Below are positions 45,720 to 59,100 of a DNA stretch of 64,000 bases, in pieces. The stretch is from the NCBI RefSeq assembly GCF_027744825.2, contig NC_071335.1, positions 17,302,501 to 17,366,500 of the forward strand, written 5' to 3'. The notes below the pieces were generated by a model. It searched no databases, was not told where the DNA came from, and saw only the letters and a program-made list of their open reading frames with translations. The stretch is from Synchiropus splendidus. Its lineage: Eukaryota > Chordata > Actinopteri > Syngnathiformes > Callionymidae. Position 1 is the stretch's first letter; the number at the start of each line of letters is the position of its first letter. The position numbers and the translations under genes are program-made.

Positions 45720-47635
45720 ATTCAATTGGTGATCAAGCTGTTTTGCCATCCGTGAGCAGCTGCTGTATCTCCCCCTCTGGTGCAATACTAACTTCCCACC
45801 ACCTGATGGAGGATGGTGAGTTTGTTGTGCTTCTACATAAGACAAATAATCCCCAAAAAAAGGACGCCTTGTCAATGGCCGTGGTAAAGCGTAGTCATTT
45901 CTCACATTCTCACTCACAAGGCCTCCGCTCTTGTCAAGTGACTTTTGCGTCCTATACTGAAGCAGAAGTCAGTTCAGTTGACACACATGTTCCGCCTACT
46001 GCGGCGTAATCTGAAGCCGTCGCCAGCTCCCTGTCCTTCTTCTTTTTGTAGGCTAAATTGCATGTGAACGCTGCATATCAGATATACACAGCAGTGAAAG
46101 TGCTTACTGTGGCACACAAGCCCTTCTGTCCCTTTGACACCTGTGTTCCTCACATCCTTCTTGTGCCCTGAAAGTGCACCTCCTGGCAAAGACCAAAGTC
46201 TAAAGACGACCGATTTTAATTAAAAAAAAAAAAAGCTTTTGCTTCCATTTAGACCGACATCTTTTGTGGTTATGGATGTTGACTAACTTGACACCTTGAG
46301 TTCTGCTCTGCTGCTTATCATTCAGCGAAGATTTTAATTCATCCCTCCGTCATACTTGGGTCAAGGGATCGCCGGAGGTCACTTGTGCTGACCCTGCTCC
46401 TACAACTACCATCTTATCCTTGATCCTTTCATCTTTAGGTCAGCTAATTGCTAACGGCTAATCACCAATTTTCAACTGCTCTTTGACTCCACTCAGAGGC
46501 TTGTTAAGTGTTCCACATAAGAAAAAAAAATCTCAGCCCGCAGCCTCCGAGTGTCAGGAAAATAGTCTTTGAATGAAATGGATATTTCATGTATAAGAGA
46601 GAGGATATGAAGTGGAGGTCCGCGACGATAAACAAAGCGATATGAGCGGAGGAGACATCAACCAGCCTCATTCTTCAATGTAGGGCAATTGAACGTTGTG
46701 TGTCAGAATCGGAATCAGGTCGTTCCTGGGGGCCACTGGTAATGAACTTGGCACGGGGAGGGAAAGAGCAGAGGGAAGGGGAGAGAGGAGGAGACTGTCG
46801 GAGGGGTGGAAGCCTCCGTGGAGATGGGAGAAGTCACGACGCTGTAAGTTGACTGCACGGACCTTTTGCAGATGATGCAGCCAGTCTCGGCCACAAGTGC
46901 AGATTCCCACTCAAAGTGGCAAGAAAACACACCTTTAAGAGCCGAGATGAAAAGTGGGTTGTCGTGCTGACATTTTCATTGAGCCTGAATTACAGGGAGA
47001 GCAGGTGGATTAGCAAATGTCATCTGGAAAGCATGGATGTATGATCAATGGAGGGTTCCTCGGATTAGATCTAAAAATACTGGTGGTACAACTTAACCGC
47101 AAATTCAGTGGCAAGATGGGACACGGAGCCAGAGCATCGCTATTATTTTAACTTATTCAGTTTTGTTTGATTTTTGTCTGTGATGATGTCAGTCATATGC
47201 AACACCCGACACAAGTAGCTACTGCCAACATCTGTGGCTTCATTTCATAATTCAAACACTAAAAATGGTATTTTACCACAGAAACATTTCTCCAATATAT
47301 GAGCGGAATATGAACAATGTGAGGGTTGACAGCCGAAGTTGAACCACAGAGGAGGTTTTTGGCACAAGTTCAGTGATAAATGACAGAATACTTGAAAACT
47401 GTTGTGAATTCATGTTGCTCGGTTCCGACAGTCAGTCCATTAAAGCCGGTAAAACCAACCCCATGTCAGTCCGACCCTAAATCGGATCACCTCAGCCAGG
47501 AAGATGAAATGGTGGTTCAGATTACAGCCTCATGGCTAGAACAATGTCAATTCACATAGTGTCGACTCTGAGTCGTCTCTGAACCTGGATACTTCTTTGA
47601 GTGCACCCACTGCCTGTGGGGACCTTCTTCAGGAA
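45720..47635. other. Unique non-coding sequence
   Basis: An A run lies at about 46220-46233. The 46740-46800 part is purine-rich. No recognised gene or element. Confidence 0.45.
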
Positions 47636-47637
47636 CT

Positions 47638-47695
47638 TTGATTTCCAACAGGCACTCTGATTTCCTCCCACACTCTAGAACATTCATTGATAAAT
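47638..47695. mobile_element. Fragment of a common teleost interspersed repeat
   Basis: GCACTCTGATTTCCTCCCAC followed by ACTCTAGAACATTCATTG parallels the TTTCCTCCCACAGTCCAAAGACATGC segment of the repeat also seen at 29436-29545. Confidence 0.4.
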
Positions 47696-48114
47696 AAAAG
47701 TGACACCAAATATGTGACAATCAAAATAATTCTTATCAGCATGTATAATTCTTGATGACATGACTCCAATTACTTTTAAATAATGTACTTTTCAATTCAT
47801 GCTTTTACTTTCTCTTGTGTACTTCACAAGGGAGCAATTGCCTTTATGTTATGAAGCACACAGCTGATTCTTGAATTGACTTTTGAACATTGCAATAACA
47901 AGTTATTAACTTTGCTGACCAGCATCTGTGTTTTATTTCTGCTTAACAGATTTGAACAGCTCTTGATCCAAGAGATATTTTTCGATTCTAAAAGTATTTG
48001 GAAACCTGGACTCAACCGTCAAAACACTTTAAAACTGACACAGACCCAGCAATGGTCCTGCTTTCTTCAATGATGGCAGGCGCCGCCCACACGTTAGCTT
48101 AGCAACTTACCTTC
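47696..48114. other. Unique non-coding sequence
   Basis: Nothing recognised; the 65-codon frames are AT-rich noise. Confidence 0.45.
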
Positions 48115-48119
48115 AGAAA

Positions 48120-48330
48120 TCACAAAAATACAATCTGAAAATGGCCCTTAAAAAATACCCTGGATTCAGACGGTGATGAGAATCAACCCCAAAATGTAGT
48201 TGCACCTGATCCTCATCCCCTCTCCGACATATCCGGAAAATTTCATCAAATTCCGTCCATATTATTATTGATCCTTTAAATTTGAACTGCTGTTGCTGAC
48301 ATTTCAGCAAAAGTGGCGCCCTCTGTAAGG
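48120..48330. mobile_element. Diverged interspersed repeat (ATTTCATCAAATTCCGTCC type)
   Basis: AAAATTTCATCAAATTCCGT followed by CCATATTATTATT resembles the AATTTCATGAAAATCCGTCC end of a fish interspersed repeat. The upstream GACATATCCGGAAA sits where that repeat has ACATCCACCAA. Tentative. Confidence 0.35.
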
Positions 48331-48569
48331 CAGTCAAACAAGTCTAAAAATGGTAGCCGGACCCTGCAGAACATCACACTTCTCATTCCAGAAAATAAAG
48401 GGCAGTGTATGTATGAAGGGACACAGAAAGAAGAGCAGATTCATTTGTGAATATGCAGCCAGGAAATGTTGGCTGCAAGATGGATCACGGATTTGACCAG
48501 TCTCCCTCTGGTCGCTCCCATGTGCATACATAACTGCCTCATCCGCTCCTCTCTCCCTGCACCTCTGTC

Positions 48570-48895
48570 CGTCCGGGGGCCTAATTTAGCCTTAGCAGGC
48601 TCTGCTCGTGCCGGTGAGAATTCCACTTTATGCAAGCCAGGTAAAATAAAAGCGCGACACGGACGAGGCCCTCTCCATCATGCTGGATGGGGGAGTCACG
48701 GGTGACACCCCCGATCAGGTGTGCCTGCGTAATGGCCGTCCCAAAATAATCACTGCTTTGAATAATTTCCTCGCTCTCTTTCCCGCCGCTTGATTCTTGC
48801 TGCTTCGACTCGATTTGCGGAGGGCATCCCATAAATCCTTGCGGTAAATGTAAATCAGTGGGCCGGGTGCGTCTGACAGATGGGGGCTGCAAGGA
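48570..48895. promoter_or_regulatory. Candidate conserved non-coding block
   Basis: Unique sequence with GGCCTAATTTAGCCTTAGC, CAAAATAATCACTGC, GAATAATTTCC and a near-palindromic GGGGGAGTCACGGGTGACACC word. It has the composition of developmental conserved elements and contains no coding frame with a domain. Confidence 0.25.
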
Positions 48896-51800
48896 GTCCT
48901 GGGAGATCTCTCCTCTCACCTCTGCCTTCAGCTGGAATGGATGAATCACTAGCCAGACCAGCTAAATCGCAATGGCACGAGTCCCTCACTTTAGGTGCCG
49001 GCAGATGAAAACTGAAACAGACAAACATAAATGTTGACGGGGCTGATGGACGGCGGCTGCGAGGGGAGGCCAGCCCGGGACAGTAAACAGGGAAGCCTCC
49101 TGCCTTTGTTGTGCTTGTTATTATGATGTCGAAATTAGGTTGTGCAGGTGGAGGAGACGAAGGCTGGCGGATCTTGGAGCTGTCAGCTCCTTGGAGGATT
49201 GGAGATCTGAGGGGTGGAGGGGAGGAACGAGTTGAAGGTGGGGAGGGCTCCTTCTTGGGTCTCCTTGGCTGTCTGTGGAGCAGAACCCATCTCTCATTAA
49301 GGGAGAGTGCCGAGGAGACACTTGAAAGTGACATTCACCCTCCCTCCACACCCCCCACCACCCTCCATTTTAGAGATGCTATGCATGATGGCCACTGCCA
49401 CTCAGCCAGCAGGGTCACCTCTCACTCCCTCGCCGTCTCTCTCCCATCGCCTGGGGGAGAATATCAATGCTGTAGTGCTTTTGGCAGATATACATACATA
49501 CACCTACACCCTTCACTGAAGTCCATCAATTACAGACCCCTCACTGAGACCAGATGAAACAGCTGGAGAAGAGCAGGGAACAAAAAGGAGGATACTCCTT
49601 ATTAGAGATAAGGAGGACGGGGCGGAGACTGGTAATATGCACGGAGATGACAAGATATGTGTTCTTGATGTGGGGATGAAAAAGGAAGAGGGGAATCAAA
49701 GGCTGCAGCCAACCGAGGGGTCAGGGACTCGGTAGATGGATCATCTCTGCCGTGGCAGTGTGTCGATTTTAGCCCCCAGTACTGACCTCAGGCCTTGACT
49801 CCTCGGCTCATATCCATCTCTTTAATCTTGAGAAGCTTCACCTAATGAGCTACATAGTTCTTTAAGTCGGCAAACAATGGATGCCTCTGTATCACCAGCG
49901 TCCCTGACCACTGCAGTACGGACTTATATTCAGCAAGCTCACATTGTTGCCATGTTCGCTGCGCTTCTTTTGTGCTTAGCGATGACGTAATAGAACCCAA
50001 TTACGGTCTTGAGCACTCGCATCCATCAGGTCAGTACGTTGGTCATCCTTGTCCTGTAATCTTTGCTAGTGGTTGCAAACCTTTTTTAGCCCAGAAAAGT
50101 TCCCGCATGATGTCACCCTGTGGCTGAACGACATTTGTTTACCATTTGGGGTGATGTTTAAATTCACTCATCTCTGCCAGTTAATATCTTTTTTTTTACA
50201 TTTTAAGAGATATTTTTTGACAACAACTAAAAAGGGAAAAGACATATGATATCCTCCCACAGTACTTACAACATTACTACTTTCTAGGTCAAGATCACGA
50301 TGAAATGCACTGCACACCTTAGATCGGATCAATTCTAATGAATACCTATGAAGTAACATGTGAAACTAAGAATATCACATGACGTTAGAAAACAGAGCAT
50401 CCCATCAAATCAATAGAACAACTTCCATTATTCAAGAGCGGTGTGCATAAGGTCTCTGACCTGGAACTGGCACCACCAACAATTAATCATCTTTCTTGAC
50501 TGAAAATGTATTTGAAATACTGTTTTGGGGTTATTTCCTGGACAGACGCGCGGATCACATACCCTCTTCGGTAGAAGTAAAAATAAAGAACGAAGGATGT
50601 GTCAGTTACGACTGGAATAGAAAGTCATTTTTGAATGCTGCATAATAGATCTGTAGTTCTCAAGACCACTTGCTCATGGTGTCAGGTGTCATGGTGCCGT
50701 CTCGGGCGTCACAATGGTCTCGAAGCATCATTGACCATTATTGCTTTAACACAATGTGTTGGCGAGGTCAGCGGTCATCGGGTTTGGTTTTACAGACCAC
50801 GAAGAGCGTGTTTGTTAAGAGAAAGCGAGTGTGCTTGACAGAGAAAGCAGCAAGGAAAGGAGAGAAAATCTAAGCCAACACTTGAATTGCTCCACTCTTA
50901 CTAACTCAGCAAAAACATTTGCAGAGAGAAATACACCAAGATACAATGTACATATATCTTTTTTTTGTCCAAGTCTTGGTTGTCTCGGTTGAGGTGGCCT
51001 TCACGACAAGTCTAGTAAACACAGCCAAAAGTGACCGTCGCGCAGTCACAAAGATGAATCCTTTCCGAATCTACGGCTGAAACTAGCATCTCAGGAATGT
51101 GTGCACAATTAACAGTTTATTAAGACGTCCGTCCGTCCTTCCATTAGCTCGGCAAATTTACTGTAAGTGTAAATTTCTTCTTGAGATTACACAGAGAGTG
51201 GCAACAAAGTGCATATTCTGGGCGATTTTCTCTTGAGTGTCGTGCTCATTGCACTGGTTAAGAGGCAGAATGGGCCGTGCTTGTGTGAGGTATAATTTGT
51301 CCCTTCTCAATGAATGAGGAAGACAGGCAAATTACCGGCTGAATAAGGACTGCCTGTGGATCCCACTGTCAGAACCCGAGAGGAGGACAGAGAAGGAGAG
51401 TGTAATTATCAACTAGCAAAGTGCATTCATATCCCATCACAAAGGGATCGAGATGTGGGTGGAAGAGAGAAAGAGAGTGAGAACGAGTGAAAGAGGCAGA
51501 AAAATAGCGGCAAAGGGGGAGGGACGTGGAGTGAAGGACTCCTGTCCAAATGGATGCAAGGCCATAAACAGGGTTAAAAACAGCTTCTATGCGCCGGTCC
51601 CATGAATGTAGACACATTAAGACCTTTTAGCCCGGTGCACAAGCACCTCTCTGGAGTTAAAGAGGACAAGAGCGGCGTTAAAAGATGGAAGCGCTGATGG
51701 AGAAAGACGACAAGTTCGCATTCAGAGCTCTTATCAATTTGAATAGTCTCCAAGTAAAGATGGTGGGTCAGGAGATTTTCTCTCTCAATACTTTCAAGAT

Positions 51801-53364
51801 GGTGCCAGCGCCGAACATATCTACTCTATTAGTGACCCTGGACTTTATTGACAAGTCTACCATTACTCATATATCGGGGGTCTTCGGGAGACAAGGGTCA
51901 CGTTGACAGAGCAAATTGAGAGAGCAGAGACACCTGTAAGGTTTTTTTTTTTTCGTGAGAGGATGGACAATGCATTTTGAGTATCGCCCCCATCTTCCTG
52001 CTCCACTTCAGGGCTCTGCTTTCTATGACTCTCTGCTGCATGATGGTGATCTGACCCTTTTCCACTGGTGACACACAAAGCAAAAATAGGGGCCTTCTGA
52101 AAAAGAAAAAAAAAAGTCGCCGTGTATATGTAAGAAATTTCAGAGTCATGGGTGATCACATTGCAATAAACATTCTATCATGCTGCCTGGGCTTAAATAT
52201 AATTCCAGTTCTTAGTGGCGGGGTAAAAGTCTGGTCAGAAAATAAATCTCCAAGACACTTTCACATGTAGGCCGATGTATTTTTAACTTCCATTTCAAAG
52301 ATGTACTGTGAATGGGAATGATCCGGTGCAAGGATTCACTCTTGGCCGCCACGGTTCAGGGGCAGGGTTACGGCTGGGTGCAGCACACTTCAGTCAAGGC
52401 CCTGAATCTTTACATGTTTCTATCAAATCCCTAAGAGCTTTAATAACATCTCCAAACGTTCAACGATTCAACACTTTTCAAAACGAACCTTTCCATCGAC
52501 AGACATTGTTCGACTTCAAATTTCCAACTTGCACTGGGAAACATAATAGACGACACGAGGAAAATCAGATTTGTTGCCAAGAAACAGCAGCACAAACTCA
52601 GAATAAGTTGCACGTTAAACACTTGAGGTGACATTCAAGGTCTCTTCATTCGCCGCACTCACAAAGCAAGACATGCAGTCAAATCAAACAAGTCCTTATA
52701 CGAGAAAAACATAACCGAATGAGGACAGCATTGATGTACAAAAAGCAGTGGCTCTTCTTCGAACTCTGCTGCTGGTCGTCTTATTTCTTTAAACTCATGA
52801 TATGAATGTGCTGCATACATATAGTTATACAACTAGGTTTCCTTTTGCATGATGACGGTTTGGCAGCTAAGTTGAACCAGTATAGATGCAACAGCCGCCA
52901 AAAACACCAAAAATGGTTGGATGTGAAGACTGATGTCATTCAGTGTTCAGTTCCTCTCAAATCCACCCTCCGTCAATACAATAGTGAGCAGCCAGAGCGT
53001 GTTCTGTGGTGAAGGCACATGGTCAAGTGCTTCAGAAAACCCTGAAACTTTACAATAAACGTTCATGTTTGTGCGTTCAAAGAAGAGCTAAATTAGAGTG
53101 TGTGTATGAGGGGAAAAACACAAATACTTGCAGTGCAGTCCGTTGCTAGGAAATAGACATGACCACATCAACACCAGGAGGCGTGTGAGGGGTAGAAGGT
53201 ACCCCATCTTGGGCATTTGTCTATCAAGACTAACAGTCTGCAGTCCTGACTGCACCACCTGGTCAGTCTAGAACACCATCTTGGCCTCATATTTCATTTT
53301 TCCAAGTGAGGAAACACCAGAGAAATAACCTCAAATTTCCACCGAGTCCAAAAGAGGTGCGGAG
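48896..53364. other. Unique non-coding sequence
   Basis: The longest frames, 49111-49557 (plus) and 48855-49334 (minus), overlap on opposite strands and have biased composition from a G-rich patch (49190-49260). GA-rich sequence occupies 51370-51540 and a T run lies at 51941-51952. Nothing is assignable. Confidence 0.45.
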
Positions 53365-53431
53365 GCGGAGCTGTGTGGAGGTTTATCGAAAAGAATTGTG
53401 TTCATTTTTGCGGAGCTCCACACAGTGCCGC
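53365..53431. other. Inverted repeat with about 16-bp arms
   Basis: GCGGAGCTGTGTGGAG is answered by CTCCACACAGTGCCGC about 35 bases later, with two mismatches. It could fold as a stem-loop; no gene or terminator context supports a function. Confidence 0.5.
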
Positions 53432-55140
53432 AGCTGAGAATCTTGTTCAGGCTCGATATCAGGCATCAAGACAAAATTTTCATCATGTTTGGCAAATGAG
53501 TAGATGACATCATTCGCATTTCACTGTGGAAGAGCCATGTAAACATTACATCATAACCGGAAATGAGAAGATGGGTAGCCAATTTTGGAGATCGAGGGTC
53601 CGTTCTTCATGATACTCTTTAGACATAAAGAAAACTTGTCTGCTGCGGTTGCACGTCAGCTCCACGTTCCCTCCCCTCCGTACCTGGTGGAAATTCAGGC
53701 TAGGAACATTTCAGTAGCATAGGAGGTGTAAAATCAAAACGTCAAACCACAACACAATAAAACTGAAGTGGAATAAAATGTATAAAACAGTTGATACAAT
53801 GGAAGAATTTGCAGAGGCCGGAATAAATGGATGAGTGTTGGTTGGGGTTGACTTCTAAAAAGGAAGTGTTTCATTATCCGACTGGGAGCGGTCTGACGGT
53901 GTATTGTCAAAACTCTAAACTTTCTTTGGCAGGGAGCATTTTTCAGACACAATGTGACCAAAACGTCCATGATGAAGGACGCTAAATCAGATAGAGAAAA
54001 ACCTTAAAGATAGAAGCACAAAACACGATGGACTTCAAGCAGCAAATCTATCCATGAAGAACCAATGGAGGAATGTTTCAAGAAAAGTACCTCACATCGG
54101 AGTCTATTTAACAACACAATTACTTACATTTTGGGGAATATTTTGATCTCATTAATTAAGATGAACAACTGCTTCGACAGTGAGCAGCAGACGGAGCCGC
54201 GTGCCAAACATGCAGTTTGGCGAGGTGGCAGATTGAGACGAGCTGCGTCGGAGTGATAGCAGCATGCGTCTGATATATGTGACACTGCAAATGGAGGGCA
54301 TCAGTGTGGCCTGCTGGCACAGCATGGCAGCGTGTGGTGCACCGCAGGCGACTGGCACACCAGCCAAGTCTGCCATATACTCACATTGAATAAAGACTTT
54401 AATCCCCAGCGGGCTCGATGAAGTCAAGTGTGCGTGCATGATTTCAAAAATCGTCAATGAAGAATTTAACGGGAAGTGAAACACGCCGTAGATGCTGATG
54501 CTGAATAGCTGTTCAACAGGGTGAGGGAAATGCAACCTGTAGTAGCTTGTGTGTGTGTTTGTCTTGGCTCAACAGTCAGGTGTTGCTGCATATGTTCCTG
54601 GTGTGGCCTCCCTGTTTTCCCCAGCGGGCAGGCCAACGTATTGCCAGCCTTGTAATCGGAGGGCTGGGCCGGGGCCATGACTACCGCTTGGCATGCCGCG
54701 CTGCCAATATGGCCGGCTTTTTGTTCCGCCTCCCTCTGAAACTTAACCGCTTCTGTGCCAAGACTGATGGCTGTGCATTTACACAGCATCGCGACAGCAC
54801 GTCACAGCGACTGTCGGAAATGTCAGGCCGTAATGGGCCATTAATCACAAGACCACACAGTCGGAGTTTTCAGCAGGGTCCAGCCAGCTTCTCATGAGAG
54901 CAGCTTCCTTATTTACCTGTGGATATCTGTAGGTGCCGCAGGTTTTAGATCGGCCCTTCCTTCACGCAGGCACATGCTGAAGTACTTATTATTGTGCTTG
55001 CACATATGCACCAACTGGCAGTGCACGATGAACTATATAGGACACACACATTCTCATACACCGCACCTCCCTGACCTGGTCATTGCTGTCAGGGTCAGCA
55101 GCGGGGCAGCCTGCACCACTGCACATCTACGTTACTCATG
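53432..55140. other. Unique sequence; possible conserved block at 54260-54490
   Basis: The segment 54260-54490 is non-repetitive (GGAGGGCATCAGTGTGGCCT, GGCAGCGTGTGGTGCACC, AATAAAGACTTTAATCCCC) and overlaps a 127-codon minus-strand frame without a recognisable domain. The neighbouring 116-codon plus frame (54547-54897) is also unassigned. Confidence 0.35.
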
Positions 55141-55157
55141 CAGGCCGGGATCAGGAA

Positions 55158-55220
55158 GGGGGCGGGCGTTGGAGGAGTGGTGGATATAAAGGCTTGCATT
55201 GGTCGGATCCAACCCCCACC
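55158..55220 (+). promoter_or_regulatory. Candidate core promoter (GC box plus TATA box)
   Basis: A GC box GGGGGCGGGC (55158-55167) lies 18 bases before GTGGATATAAAGG (TATAAA at 55185-55190), an arrangement that would place a start near 55215-55220. The first downstream ATG with an excellent context (AGCATGG, 55344) opens a frame of only four codons (MGQC-stop), so it could be an upstream open frame or lie in a first exon that is spliced soon after. No coding exon was recognised downstream, so activity is uncertain. Confidence 0.25.
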
Positions 55221-55622
55221 CTCGTGCCCTCCGCTCACCCATCGCCCCTAGCAAAGATCACCCCCTCTCCACCACACACACACACCCAATAACTTCCCCT
55301 CTCTTACCTCAGAGCCCCGGGCCTAAGACCCTACTCCTCCAGCATGGGTCAGTGCTGAAGAGGACACATAAGGACAGAGCACCCAAGGCTGCTGGTCTCC
55401 GTCAGTCCCATCCATGGACACGTGCGTGAAGGGCACATCTGTGAATGAGTTCATTTTATATCCGAAGTTGAATTCTGAAACCAGTTGTTATTTAACGTGA
55501 ATTTCATGGGACAATATACACTAGATATTTTCATTTTTATATCCGGCCTCAAAGAGCCGCGCTAATGTGACAGGAGACATTTTCATTGTGTCCTAAAATG
55601 CTTTATGAATTATTTATGTTCT
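55221..55622. other. Unique non-coding sequence
   Basis: C-rich on the plus strand to about 55330 with a short CA run (55274-55287). AT-rich words ATGAATTATTTATG and CTATTAATTCATTC lie at its right end. Confidence 0.4.
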
Positions 55623-55627
55623 ATTAA

Positions 55628-55690
55628 TTCATTCATCCATTGATTTTCTCCTGCTTATGCCGAGGGTTCATGGGGGAGAGGTCAAGGACA
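55628..55690 (-). mobile_element. Rex1-like LINE 3' tail remnant
   Basis: Read on the minus strand, CTCGGCATAAGCAGGAGAAA followed by ATCAATGGATGAATG matches the end of Rex1-type elements (CTCGGATAAGCGGAAGAAAATGGATGG) as also seen at 31707-31787. Confidence 0.5.
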
Positions 55691-56147
55691 TCAAGGACGG
55701 GTCAGTCGTCTGGTCACACTTTTTTTTTTTTAAATCCAAAATAAACAAACTCTCAGTGATCCCACTCCCCTGCCGCACCGACACCGAGTAATTGTATCCA
55801 GTTGGAGGCAAACATATTTGTTATGAGCCACTTGTCGAGCACTAATTGATGGGAAAACACACAAACACACACCGTCTCTGGAGTGAAGAGACGAGGGCGG
55901 CTAACATGCATTTTAGCGGACTGCTGCTAATCCAGCATGAAATTCAATTTAAAACTTGGAGCTCGTCTCTCTCCCTGTCTTTGATACGGCGCCAGATACC
56001 AACAGAAGCTACAGCTGCAGTCACCCAGTGATTCCGTCGCAACTACAAACACACACCAGGCTGAGAGAACGCTGCTGAAAATACTTTCAGGAAAATTGTG
56101 AAGAGGTGAAAACGGCTGAAAAATAAAAACGCTGAATCCAACTTTTT

Positions 56148-56150
<3 letters not shown>
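55691..56150. other. Unique non-coding sequence
   Basis: A T run at about 55721-55732; otherwise nothing recognised. Confidence 0.45.

Positions 56151-56151
<1 letters not shown>

Positions 56152-56185
<34 letters not shown>
56152..56185. repeat. (GT)n microsatellite
   Basis: About 16 GT units following TTTTTTGTGA. Confidence 0.95.
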
Positions 56186-56186
<1 letters not shown>

Positions 56187-59100
56187 TACACAAAAAACAC
56201 ATCTTCCTGGTTGGTGGATAAACTTCTGTCATTCACACAAAGGAAGCTGCCGGATCATTCAGAAAACACCTGGCCTTCGCCTTCCTGTTAAGCTCAGGAG
56301 AAAACCCGAGACCAGGTCCGCCATTGAAAAGGGAAACCCCAGGAATAAACAGGTTTTACTGGTGACTGCCGATCCAGCGAGAGAGCGACACCAGAATAGG
56401 AAAAGAGGGGGGAAAAACTGTAGGGAGGCGAACGCGAATCGCTTTCGTCTACTGCCACCTCTTGACTGAACTCATTTGAACCAATATTATTAAAAATATC
56501 AATGATATTTCAAATGTGTAAAATGGAAAATAACCTTATAGACATGATAATGTTTGATAAGAGCGTTACGTGAATGACGTTAAGGACCCTTTACCATGTC
56601 AGAAAATGATAACTACATTGTAATATTGTGGATGAATAGAACCTTGACTGAATGTGATTTGTCAAGTAAAAGTTGGCCATTGATGTATGCAAACATTTGT
56701 TTATTACAACAGTGTCAAGAACATTCTAATAACCTTAGAGGCAGTGAAAAGGTTCAGAAATATGCAACAAGCTCAACGCTGCATTGGCAAGACAGCCTTA
56801 TTTGCCTTTGCCACTTTCTTAAAGTCACATTTAGAATAGACACAAACGTAAAACAACAACAAAATGTATCTATTGACAGCACTAATACTACTACTACAAT
56901 AATAATAATAATTTGTACTTTTTTTCTGCATTATTTGCTTGCTGGAGGTCTGCACTCTTTGGGTGCTTTTCTGTCTACAAACTATTAGAATAAATCTAAA
57001 ACACAGATTGGGGGACTACTCCATGGCTGCATGGCACAGGAGAGAAAAAAGCTTGCCACCTGGTTGATCTCACCAATAGCATGCTTGTAGCATGCAGTGA
57101 AAGCATCTTCTCCCTCCTCGCCATTTTCTACTGCTCTATTTCTAGTTCTATTTATCAGCTCTACTACGGCTTTCTGGGCCAAAAAAATAAATAAATAAAA
57201 TGAATGCAGTGATCTGATAAAGTACCCTTGAAAATGAAGAAAAAAAAAAAATCAAAACCCGCTACACACAGATGGAAATATCAAAATATTTGAATTTGCT
57301 TTTGAGTCGTTATGGTGAAGCTCTAAGGAAGACAATACATGTGAAACTGGTTCAGAATATTGAAAGAAATGTGGGCAAACACCTTCGTACCCAGAGACAT
57401 TGCGTCATAACAGTAAAATTCAGACAGACAGAAGGACACAATTTCCTGGTTGCCACAGTGTTGCGTGGAAAGATAAAACTGCTCTTTTGAATAAAAAAAA
57501 ACAACAAAACAACAGGTGAAAAATGAGCTGTCAGTCAGCACCCCATGTCAACAATACCACTGCCGGCCCTGCCACTCTTTATGCTCGGGTAGAGAATGGG
57601 CCCCCTTCTATCCCGGAGCTCAGGGTTAAAGGCCAGTTTCGACCTCTGGACATATCCTAAGATAATACCCCTGCTATCTCATGTGAGTTACACAAGAGAG
57701 GCAAAGGGAATACGGGCGTGATGAGAGCGGAATACAGAATAAAGGTTGCATTTAGGAACGTCTGGAAGGCACAAATCATGAGATCAGCAGCAGGTCGCCT
57801 GTTTCACAGCCCTGGGTTGTCCACATCAGTCCACGCACACATGCTCCCTCGTAGCTCAACCCCTCACAGTGTTTCCCTTCTCAACCGCAAAGCCTCCTGA
57901 AGTTCCTTAATGAAAGGGGGCGTTTGGCTGAGGGCACAGAAATGGCTCCCACACTGAGGAGAGTCGCACACAACCTTAAAAATGACACACAAGATTTCAC
58001 AATCACTGTCTTTACGTCTTGCTAATTCCCGGTTCGTGGCCAACACCCTGGACCTTTGGAGACGATGGTGACCAGTGCTCAGATGAGGGCGCTTGTGACG
58101 CGTCGTTCCTCCGTCTCGCCCCACATGCCGGACGGTAGGTCACGGCTAGCGTTGCCTCATTTGCATAAGACAATCAACCCTTTCGGACGCAGGGCACAAA
58201 TGTTGTCTAGACGACATGCATCAGACGGGAGCGCCCCCACCTCCCCCCTCCCTCCCTGCAACTCTTAACAGACACGTGTAAATGTGCGTCTGCACTCACC
58301 CACCCACCCACACCGGCCCATGCATTCCCACCTTCACCAGTATCACGACTCGTAACATTCACTGGCAGACACGCTTCAGAAAGAGCAGCTCGCCGAGACA
58401 ACAAATGGAATTCATATGCTGCAGCATGTGAAAGTGTTGAACACATCACACCCATGCAAATCCCCACTGATGGAATGACAGCTCTGCCAGCCACTCATTC
58501 AGACATGTGTATCAGCCCTTAGTTAGGAGATTATGCGATTATTATGGTCTGTGTGCCACGGAGGGTCACAGGGATGAGTCCTTTGATATGAGAAGTGTTG
58601 ATGTGATGGCAATGAGTGCTGACAGTGTGTGCAATTACACATGGGAAGCGCTGCGCGAGTGCTAGTGACCAGTGGTCGTCCATTGTTTGATGTAGATATT
58701 GTTCCAGCTGGAGAGAGTGAGGAAGCAGCGGGGTGCGTCTCTGGAGAGCTGATTACATCTGTTTGTCGTCGGCGTTGCCAACGTTGCGTTGACACCTGGT
58801 GGTTGTGATGAGGTGTCTGCAAATCTCAGTGTATGTTTTGGGAAGAGTTTATTCTGTACAAGAGGGAATCCACAAAGTATGACGCAGCTGTCGCCTCCGT
58901 TTTTTTTTTGTTGTTTTTTTTTTTGTTTTTTCACAAGTTGCGCCAAACATCTGTCCACCGCAGCAACATTAATAGTGCAGTGACGGAGAAAGAAAGATGG
59001 CCGGTGGGGCAGACAACAAAGAGGAAGAAGACACTATCGGGAGAGATGACCAGAAACATGTGGGTCACTTCGCCAGTGTCCAAAGGTTCCTGCTCACCCT

